Shown here one piece after another: positions 28,326 through 35,906 of a DNA stretch of 45,584 nt (within the stretch, counting starts at the first letter, position 1; each line of letters opens with the position of its first letter). Origin of the DNA: Halomonas campaniensis (GTDB taxonomy: Bacteria > Pseudomonadota > Gammaproteobacteria > Pseudomonadales > Halomonadaceae); NCBI RefSeq assembly GCF_002211105.1, contig NZ_JPUA01000030.1, positions 18,569 to 64,152 of the forward strand. Reading direction: 5' to 3'. The position numbers and the translations under genes were made by a program. The notes below the pieces were generated by a model. That model saw nothing but the letters and a program-made list of their open reading frames with translations, made no database searches and was not told the origin of the DNA.

Positions 28326-29378
28326 TTAATGAGCGATAACGTTGTTATAGGGTGAATGAGTGGTCGTTGCGTAGACGTCTGCCTCTTGATAGCGCCAACG
28401 CCACCAGGCCCAAACGAGTCCGACAGCCAACGCAACGGCGCCCGCGGTATGCAGCAGCGCCAGCCATAACGGCAGCCAAAGAAGCACATTGGCAGCCCCT
28501 AACGCAGCCTGCAGTGCATACAAACCGATGACGATCGCCAGCGGCCTTGCCGTACTCTGCCAATGCCGGTAACGCCACCAGAGCGCTATTAGCCCAGCAC
28601 CAAGCAGCAATGCCCCCAGGCGATGAACCACTTGAATCGCGGTACGGGCATCGGCATGTAACTGCCCATGTAAGTAATTGGGCCCTACGGTCTGGGTGAG
28701 ATGAAAGCCCTCGCTAATATCCATCGAGGGCATCCATTGGCCATTGCAAGTGGGAAATCCTTGGCAAGCGATACCGGCATAATTGCTGGACACCCAGCCG
28801 CCTAGCGCCAATTGTACAACCAGCAAACATGCCGCAATCCCCCACCATGCATTAGCCCGCCGAGGCTCACTTGTTGACTTTGGCGTTGCGGCGACGCGTA
28901 AGCGAAGATGCAGCCAAAAAAACAGCAGCAATACGCTCAACCCGCCCATTAGGTGCAGGGTAACAACTTGAGGCCATAACTTGAGCGTAACGGTGAAGGC
29001 ACCAAAGGCACCCTGGAACAAAATAACCACTAGCAGCAACAGGCTCATTCGCCACGGATAATCGCGACGATGACGCAACGACCAACCTAAGGCGACGACG
29101 CTGAGAACCACCAGCCCTAGCAGAGTCGCGATATAGCGATGAACCATTTCCACCCACGCTTTAAAGGGCTCCAACGGCACATCTGGGTGGCGCAGCGTGG
29201 CAACGTCACCATCAGGAACTAGTAGCTTACCGTAGCAACCTGGCCAGTCAGGGCAGCCCAAACCAGCATCGACTAAACGCGTCCAGGCGCCTACTAACAT
29301 AACCACTGCAGTAAACAGAGTACCTACCAGCGTTAATCGCACTAACCAACGTAAGCGGCGTTCACATGAATCGTGCAT
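28326..29378 (-). CDS. ctaA: Heme A synthase (CtaA/COX15 family)
   Basis: 350 aa with eight expected membrane helices arranged as two four-helix halves. Heme-ligand histidines are expected in the helices containing EMVHRYIATLLG (about 91-102), VTLHLMGGLS, QVVHRLGALLLG and ALLHTAGAVALA. The extracytoplasmic pair GCPDWPGCYG and GIACQGFPTCNG gives the conserved cysteine pairs of the long-form proteins. It converts heme O to heme A. AAGGAA precedes the ATG. It lies between the SCO-like gene and ctaB. Confidence 0.95.
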   Translation of the reverse strand: MHDSCERRLRWLVRLTLVGTLFTAVVMLVGAWTRLVDAGLGCPDWPGCYGKLLVPDGDVATLRHPDVPLEPFKAWVEMVHRYIATLLGLVVLSVVALGWSLRHRRDYPWRMSLLLLVVILFQGAFGAFTVTLKLWPQVVTLHLMGGLSVLLLFFWLHLRLRVAATPKSTSEPRRANAWWGIAACLLVVQLALGGWVSSNYAGIACQGFPTCNGQWMPSMDISEGFHLTQTVGPNYLHGQLHADARTAIQVVHRLGALLLGAGLIALWWRYRHWQSTARPLAIVIGLYALQAALGAANVLLWLPLWLALLHTAGAVALAVGLVWAWWRWRYQEADVYATTTHSPYNNVIAH

Positions 29379-29411
29379 GGCGTTTCCTTAACAACAGGGA
29401 GTTAGCCCGTT

Positions 29412-29921
29412 TTATTGAGGATTCACTTTAAGTAAATGCTGGATATCGTCGAGCACGTACTTAGTGGCTACATTGGCATCAAATGCCAATGCCGGGCGCC
29501 CCATAGGATCAAGCAGCCACACTGAGTTATCTTCGCGCCATGGGGGCAGTTGCTGCCATTCGCTGGTCGTCTCTCCCGGAAGCGGTTCGGGGTTCCCTCC
29601 AATTCTAAGGCGGGTTAACCGCGGCGCTTCGCGGCCTAAGGCGCGATGTAAACGCCAAAGCTCATCCTTACGCTGTTCACACTGCTGAGCACAGTCAAAG
29701 GCCAGTATCCACGCCTCTGCATCATTGACAGCGACGGTTGTTAAAGGCCACTCATCAAGAACCGGTAATTCCACATCCACCTTTCCGTGAGCTGTATGCT
29801 GGTCAGGGATACCAATGCGGAACTCGACCATCCCCCAAGCAGCTACCATGGGCGCCGCAAATATTGCAAAAATAAGGATTAATTTTAGCCGCTGGCGGCG
29901 AATGTACTTGGCATCCTGCAT
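29412..29921 (-). CDS. Membrane-anchored thioredoxin-fold (SCO-like) protein of the oxidase cluster
   Basis: 169 aa. One membrane helix at about 14-32 is followed by a periplasmic domain. After the strand WILAFDC comes C77-AQQ-C81, a CxxxC pair in the position of the copper-binding CxxxC of SCO proteins. VWLLDPMGRPALAF near 135 looks like a later strand of the fold. I see no clear equivalent of the SCO copper-ligand histidine. A protein of similar size and position (between the SURF1 gene and ctaA) occurs in the Pseudomonas cox cluster. A role in CuA insertion or disulfide handling is inferred from context only. Confidence 0.78.
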   Translation of the reverse strand: MQDAKYIRRQRLKLILIFAIFAAPMVAAWGMVEFRIGIPDQHTAHGKVDVELPVLDEWPLTTVAVNDAEAWILAFDCAQQCEQRKDELWRLHRALGREAPRLTRLRIGGNPEPLPGETTSEWQQLPPWREDNSVWLLDPMGRPALAFDANVATKYVLDDIQHLLKVNPQ

Positions 29922-29946
29922 AGGTCTTCACCCCTGTTTATTTTTA

Positions 29947-30645
29947 TTACCAAACGCTTTGTTGTGCCTTATCGCGACGCAATTTCCGGCCGCCGATGAA
30001 CATGACCATCAAGGCCGCCAGTGCTAACCCCCACCACTGAAAGGCGTAGCCCATATGCCGACTAGGCGGCATTACATTGGCCTCCCACCAAGGAATCAAA
30101 ACCCCGTCACCCTCACTGGCGTGCAACCAGCCGGAGTAGCTAAATGAACCTAATGAAGCGCGCCAGGGGTCATGACTCAGCTGTTGCAGCCTCACACCTT
30201 CTCTATTCTCTCCATATAACGGCCCGCCCGCCTGCACCTCTTGCCATTCACCAGTCAACTCAACCACGCCACTGGGTGTGGCTACATGAGGTGCTTCGCG
30301 ACGCGGCCCGGTGGCTAAAAAACCTCGCTGTACAAGCCAAAGCTGCCCGTGGGTATCACGTAGCGGCGTTAGTACCGCGACACCGACCTTCCCGTCTACC
30401 ACACGGTTGTCCAAATAGAGCGTTTGCTCGGCTAAATACTGCCCCCGCAACGTCACCTGGGCACCTTGAGCTGGCGACTCGGTGGGTTGTACCAAGGCAG
30501 GGGCTGCATCACGAAGAGCGATAGCTAACCGCTTGTCATCTGCCCTCTCCCACTGCCATAGTCCTAGATAGGCGCCTAACGCCACCAGCAAACTCCAGAA
30601 CAGACACCAACTATAAAAACGCCATTGCCGAGAGGGTTTCATCAT
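29947..30645 (-). CDS. SURF1 family oxidase assembly protein
   Basis: About 232 aa from the paired ATGs at 30645/30642. Two membrane helices, near residues 9-28 and near the C-terminus (about 200-218), flank a periplasmic domain with family motifs LGLWQWERADDKRLA, LYLDNRVVDGKVGVAVLTPL and VQRGFLATGPRRE. SURF1 assists heme a insertion into subunit I. No clear Shine-Dalgarno site is visible, and the frame stays open to 30702, so the start is uncertain. Its start codon overlaps the start codon of a DUF2909-like gene on the opposite strand. The next gene begins 25 nt after its stop. Confidence 0.88.
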   Translation of the reverse strand: MMKPSRQWRFYSWCLFWSLLVALGAYLGLWQWERADDKRLAIALRDAAPALVQPTESPAQGAQVTLRGQYLAEQTLYLDNRVVDGKVGVAVLTPLRDTHGQLWLVQRGFLATGPRREAPHVATPSGVVELTGEWQEVQAGGPLYGENREGVRLQQLSHDPWRASLGSFSYSGWLHASEGDGVLIPWWEANVMPPSRHMGYAFQWWGLALAALMVMFIGGRKLRRDKAQQSVW

Positions 30646-30835
30646 GTGGTTACAACTACTCATTGCCGCCGTATTCATTGCGATGGTTATCAGCTTGGCC
30701 ATGGGAGCAGGCTTCCTACTGCGTGATCATGCCTCTTCACGCCGCCTATTACGCTCTCTCAAATGGAGAATTGGCTTAGCCTGCCTGCTCATGGCGCTTA
30801 TTATTTATGGCTACTGGTCGGGTCAGTTAGGTTGA
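30644..30835 (+). CDS. DUF2909-like twin-transmembrane protein, opposite strand in the cox cluster
   Basis: 63 aa with two membrane helices (about 3-26 and 42-59) joined by a basic loop, LLRDHASSRRLLRSLKWRI. This matches the DUF2909 twin-transmembrane family found beside cytochrome oxidase genes. AGAGGG lies seven nt before the ATG. It is transcribed against the rest of the cluster: its ATG shares bases with the SURF1 start codons, and its stop lies 5 nt from the ctaE stop. Its function is unknown. Its location suggests a link to oxidase assembly. The recognisable family sequence argues against a chance frame. Confidence 0.82.
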   Translation: MWLQLLIAAVFIAMVISLAMGAGFLLRDHASSRRLLRSLKWRIGLACLLMALIIYGYWSGQLG

Positions 30836-30840
30836 TCCGA

Positions 30841-31701
30841 CTACAAGACATAAACAAAGATAAACAGCCCCACCCAGACCACATCAACAAAGTGCCAATA
30901 CCAGCAAGAGGCTTCAAAACCAAAATGGTTTTCATCAGCGAAGTGCCCTTTAATAATACGCACCAGCATGGTGGCCAGAATCAGCGTGCCGATAATGACA
31001 TGAACCCCGTGAAACCCCGTCAAGATAAAGAACGTCGCACCAAAGATCCCGGCTTCTAGAGTAATTCCGTAATGCGCGTAGGCCTCGTAGTACTCGACAC
31101 CCTGAATCAATATGAAACAGACCCCCAGAAGCACCGTACCCGCTAGCCAATTGCGACATGTCTTGCGATAGCCCTCCTTTAACGCCTCATGGGCAATCGT
31201 TAATGTAATACTGGAAGTTATCAAAATCAGCGTGTTAACAAGCGGTAACTGCCACGGGCTAAACACTTGCCGGGCCCCAACGATAGACGAGTCAGGCGGA
31301 TTCAGCAGCGGCCATGTGGCTACAAAATCAGGCCATAGCAATGCAGAAACGCCTTTTGCCCCTTCCCCTCCTAGCCAGGGGATAGCAAACATACGTACGT
31401 AAAACAGCGCGCCAAAAAAGGCGGCGAAAAACATCACTTCCGAAAAAATAAACCAGCCCATGCCCCAGCGAAATGAGCGATCCATTTGCGCATCATAAAG
31501 CCCTCCCCGGGACTCGCTAATAACGTCGCGGAACCAGAGTGCCATCACCGCAATAACGCCCACTACGCCAATTAACACCAGCGGCAAGCCGGTGTCATAG
31601 ACAAGCTTAATACCGGTACCGACCATCATGGCGCCCAGGGCTACCGAGCCAAGAACAGGCCATCGACTGCTCGCCGGAACGTAATAGCTACCACTGCTCA
31701 T
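30841..31701 (-). CDS. ctaE: Cytochrome c oxidase subunit III
   Basis: 286 aa, seven membrane helices. Family motifs seen: RWGMGWFIFSEVMFFAAFF (about 78-96), HEALKEGYRK near 170, QGVEYYEAY near 200, GFHGVHVIIGTLIL near 229 and the C-terminal HFGFEASCWYWHFVDVVWV. Subunit III stabilises subunit I and supports proton uptake. Its ATG overlaps the ctaG stop (ATGA). It ends 5 nt from the stop of the opposing DUF2909-like gene, so no room is left for a separate terminator. Confidence 0.97.
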   Translation of the reverse strand: MSSGSYYVPASSRWPVLGSVALGAMMVGTGIKLVYDTGLPLVLIGVVGVIAVMALWFRDVISESRGGLYDAQMDRSFRWGMGWFIFSEVMFFAAFFGALFYVRMFAIPWLGGEGAKGVSALLWPDFVATWPLLNPPDSSIVGARQVFSPWQLPLVNTLILITSSITLTIAHEALKEGYRKTCRNWLAGTVLLGVCFILIQGVEYYEAYAHYGITLEAGIFGATFFILTGFHGVHVIIGTLILATMLVRIIKGHFADENHFGFEASCWYWHFVDVVWVGLFIFVYVL

Positions 31702-32357
31702 ATCGCTTCTCCCGCCGCTTTATTGTTTTTAGGCGTGTTACTGAGATTGCCTTTAGGATCGTTTACAAGCTCGCTGTTAGCGCTGCTCTTAAGCGTATTA
31801 TCCAATGCAGCATTTTGAACCACATGCTCTATCGGGTAGAGGGTATACACCAGCGTAATGGTATTAATATCGTCGGGCAGATCACGCGCCAGCTGGAATA
31901 CCAACGGTATGGTTAGCCGCTCATTGCCCTGCAACTGCTGCTCCTGAAAGCAGAAACAGCTGATTTTACGTAGATGCGTCGTGGCAGTAGAGGGAGACAC
32001 ACTGGGCACTGCTCTCCCCCAGCTTTCGCTACTGCTATTATTGGTAAAGGTAAAATCGACTTCCGCCATTTGCCCGGGGTGCACACTCATCTGGCGCATT
32101 TCAACGCTCATCTGCCACGGCAAGCCGGGGCTGCCGCGGGTGATAAATTGCACGTTGATATAACGCGACTCATCCACCTCTTCATGCACGATGCTTTGCG
32201 CTGTGGCATCCACTTTGCCGTTAAGACCGGTGACCTGGCAAAAAACGTCATAGAGCGGCACCAGTGCAAAGGCAAACCCAAACATGCCGACCAGCACGGC
32301 GACTGTCCTGATGACCGTACGGCGCACCCCCACTTTTGCCTGTTCTTGATCGTCCAT
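31698..32357 (-). CDS. ctaG: Cytochrome c oxidase assembly protein CtaG (Cox11)
   Basis: 219 aa. One N-terminal membrane helix (about 15-37, followed by LVPLYDVFCQVTGLNG) anchors a periplasmic copper-binding domain. The copper motif CFCFQEQQL near 133-141 is intact. CtaG delivers copper to the CuB site of subunit I. The C-terminal 40 residues are rich in N, S and K and look disordered, longer than in many homologues. Its stop overlaps the ctaE start by 4 nt. Confidence 0.95.
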   Translation of the reverse strand: MDDQEQAKVGVRRTVIRTVAVLVGMFGFAFALVPLYDVFCQVTGLNGKVDATAQSIVHEEVDESRYINVQFITRGSPGLPWQMSVEMRQMSVHPGQMAEVDFTFTNNSSSESWGRAVPSVSPSTATTHLRKISCFCFQEQQLQGNERLTIPLVFQLARDLPDDINTITLVYTLYPIEHVVQNAALDNTLKSSANSELVNDPKGNLSNTPKNNKAAGEAI

Positions 32358-32398
32358 AACACCTCTTGGGCCAGCGACCCATGTGCTCTATTTCGTCA

Positions 32399-34033
<1,635 letters not shown>

Positions 34034-34047
34034 GTGACTCTCCGAAA

Positions 34048-34059
34048 TATTGTTGTTGT
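34048..34059 (-). promoter_or_regulatory. AANAANAA-type motif in the ctaD leader
   Basis: The transcribed strand reads ACAACAACAATA, containing AACAACAA, 15 nt before the ctaD ATG and next to its Shine-Dalgarno site. Similar motifs precede ctaC and the DUF2970-like gene at nearly the same distance. It resembles the distal-face Hfq site used in Pseudomonas Crc/Hfq repression; function here is inferred. Confidence 0.5.
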
Positions 34060-34081
34060 CTGATGGGTTGGCATACCGAAA

Positions 34082-35197
34082 TCATTGGGCAATTATTTCA
34101 GCCACTTCGGAAGGCTGCACCACATCTCCCGTATCATTACCCCAAGCATTACGTGTATAGGTAACCACAGCCGCTATCTCTACCGGATTTAGGGTGCTAC
34201 GAAAAGCGGGCATGGCAGCGCCTGATACGCCGTTGATAACCTTATCAAGGTGCCAATCCACATCGCTGATGAGCTGCTCGTTATTCGCTAGTGCCGGGAA
34301 TGCCGGCGGAGAGCCCTGGCCTTCTGCTTGGTGACAAGAGGAGCAAATCGATTGATAAACGGATTCACCGCGCTCTACTAGTTCTGCCATTTCCCACTCA
34401 CGATCAACGCCCATCGCTTCTTGCTCAGCGGACTCTTTGCGCTCGGCAAGCCAACTCTCAAACTCCTCTTCTTCTACGGCATGCACCACCACAGGCATAA
34501 AACCGTGATCGATACCGCATAGCTCTGCGCACTGTCCGCGGTAAATACCCGGTTCGTTGATCTTCACCCAGTTCTCATTGATAAAGCCGGGAATCGTATC
34601 CTGCTTGACCGCTAGATCCGGCACCCACCACGAGTGAATAACGTCGTCGGAGGTCATTAGAAAGCGAACTTTACGGTTAATCGGCAACACTAGCGGTTCA
34701 TCAACCTCTAATAAGTAGTGCTCCCCGCGAGCCTCTTCGCCACTGATTTGTGTTCTTGGCGTACTCATATTTGAGGTAAAGGCGACATCTTCACCAAGAT
34801 ACTCGTAGCGCCAACGCCACTGCTGGCCGGTGATCATGACATCCAAATCGGCTTCTGATGAGTCGTACATATTTTTTAAAGTGGCGGTGGCGGGCACTGC
34901 CATGCCGACCAGGATCAGAACGGGGATGGCTGTCCATAACACTTCCACGCTGGTGTGTTCGTGAAAGTGGGCAGCTTTCGCGCCTTTTGAGTGGCGGTAC
35001 CGAAACAGGGAGTAGAACATTGCCCCAAAAACCACCACGCCAATCACTACACATATCCAAAAAATGGTCATGTGCAGGCCATAAATATCGCTGCTTACAT
35101 CTGTAACGCCGACGGGCATGTTCCAGCCGTTCGACTGAGCTTGCGACTCGCTTGCAGCAAGGGATATGGCCATTAGCCACCACCACCGTGAACGCAT
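34082..35197 (-). CDS. ctaC: Cytochrome c oxidase subunit II with fused C-terminal cytochrome c (caa3 type)
   Basis: 371 aa from the ATG at 35197, with GGAGG five nt upstream. The signal-like N-terminus is followed by two membrane helices (about 42-65 and 86-106) and a periplasmic cupredoxin domain. CuA ligands are H188, C223, E225, C227, H231 and M234 (GQCAELCGIDHGFMP). An acidic linker (about 241-275) leads to a class I cytochrome c domain with C285-SS-C288-H289 and probable distal Met329 (GAAMPAFRS). Electrons thus pass through the tethered heme c to CuA. The fused heme domain distinguishes it from plain aa3 subunit II. Confidence 0.97.
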   Translation of the reverse strand: MRSRWWWLMAISLAASESQAQSNGWNMPVGVTDVSSDIYGLHMTIFWICVVIGVVVFGAMFYSLFRYRHSKGAKAAHFHEHTSVEVLWTAIPVLILVGMAVPATATLKNMYDSSEADLDVMITGQQWRWRYEYLGEDVAFTSNMSTPRTQISGEEARGEHYLLEVDEPLVLPINRKVRFLMTSDDVIHSWWVPDLAVKQDTIPGFINENWVKINEPGIYRGQCAELCGIDHGFMPVVVHAVEEEEFESWLAERKESAEQEAMGVDREWEMAELVERGESVYQSICSSCHQAEGQGSPPAFPALANNEQLISDVDWHLDKVINGVSGAAMPAFRSTLNPVEIAAVVTYTRNAWGNDTGDVVQPSEVAEIIAQ

Positions 35198-35210
35198 AGA
35201 GACCTCCAAG

Positions 35211-35224
35211 TTATTGTTGTTATT
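35211..35224 (-). promoter_or_regulatory. Extended AANAANAA-type motif in the ctaC leader
   Basis: The transcribed strand reads AATAACAACAATAA, five consecutive AAN units, ending 13 nt before the ctaC ATG and just upstream of GGAGG. It is the longest of the three copies in the cox operon and the best candidate for Hfq (or Hfq/Crc) binding. This is inferred from motif shape only. Confidence 0.5.
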
Positions 35225-35323
35225 TCTTATCGTTAGATTAGGACAGGATTAAATGAGATATTAGCAGTATAGAAAATATGTGCCATTCGTCACGCTTTGC
35301 TTATTTAACGCTATCAACGCTTT

Positions 35324-35497
35324 TCAGCGGGCCGCAAACATGGCCAAAAAAACAAGCAGCAAAACAAACAGCAACGTAATCACCACCCCCGTGATGAGGT
35401 AAGCTGCCGGCCTGCCACTGCTAAAGTCTTCTTCCCGCTTTTGATTACTTTGAACGCCTAGCAAGGCCGCCAACACTGACTTGACCACTGACCACAT
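35324..35497 (-). CDS. DUF2970-like small membrane protein at the head of the cox cluster
   Basis: 57 aa, read directly from the DNA: ATG at 35497-35495, stop TGA at 35326-35324. GGAGGTGG lies just before the ATG. The N-terminus MWSVVKSVLAALLGVQSNQK, the REEDFSSGRPAAYLITGV centre and one C-terminal membrane helix (about 33-54) match the DUF2970 family, a short single-pass protein often encoded next to subunit II. Its function is unknown. It precedes ctaC by 126 nt and shares an A-rich leader motif with it, so it is probably the first gene of the operon. Confidence 0.85.
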   Translation of the reverse strand: MWSVVKSVLAALLGVQSNQKREEDFSSGRPAAYLITGVVITLLFVLLLVFLAMFAAR

Positions 35498-35512
35498 ACC
35501 ACCTCCGAAACT

Positions 35513-35522
35513 TTATTGTTGT
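35513..35522 (-). promoter_or_regulatory. AANAANAA-type motif in the DUF2970-like leader
   Basis: The transcribed strand carries ACAACAATAA, which includes AACAATAA, 15 nt before the ATG of the DUF2970-like gene and just upstream of its GGAGG. It is the third member of the set shared with ctaC and ctaD. Confidence 0.45.
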
Positions 35523-35666
35523 CACATTTATTCTAGGGTGACGTGTTAAGCACTATTATCATAGACATACATAAGCATTTACAGCCACGTAAATGACCAC
35601 CTATAGTTTCTCAATGTGAGATACTCAGCCAATTCTCAGGATCTGCGCCACCCAATGGAGTGCCTT

Positions 35667-35879
35667 ATGCTCAAGCGCCACCTCGCCTCACCCATCACAC
35701 TGTTTTTGATTCTTCCACTGCTGCTGGCAGGCTGTACGACTTACAGTTGGCCGGATGGGTCTCAAGAAACCGTCTTTGGTGTGGTACCTGAAGAAGAGAA
35801 TCAACGCTATGAGGAAGAGCGCGTGGATGGCGTGCGCTATCGCATTCCAGATGAAATCCCTGAAAAGCGCAGCGAGTAA
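35667..35879 (+). CDS. Small lipoprotein of unknown function
   Basis: 70 aa from the ATG at 35667, with GGAG six nt upstream; earlier in-frame ATGs are not supported by a ribosome site. The signal peptide ends in lipobox LLAGC with the lipidated cysteine at 23. The mature part is only about 48 residues, acidic and mostly polar (TTYSWPDGSQETVFGVVPEEENQRYEEERV). I do not recognise the family. Asp is not at +2 after Cys (it is Thr), so outer-membrane sorting is expected if Lol rules apply. It is convergent with hrpB, 27 nt apart, and divergent from the cox operon. Confidence 0.75.
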   Translation: MLKRHLASPITLFLILPLLLAGCTTYSWPDGSQETVFGVVPEEENQRYEEERVDGVRYRIPDEIPEKRSE

Positions 35880-35906
35880 TTACCGGAGTCGCGGCAGCTA
35901 AACCGG

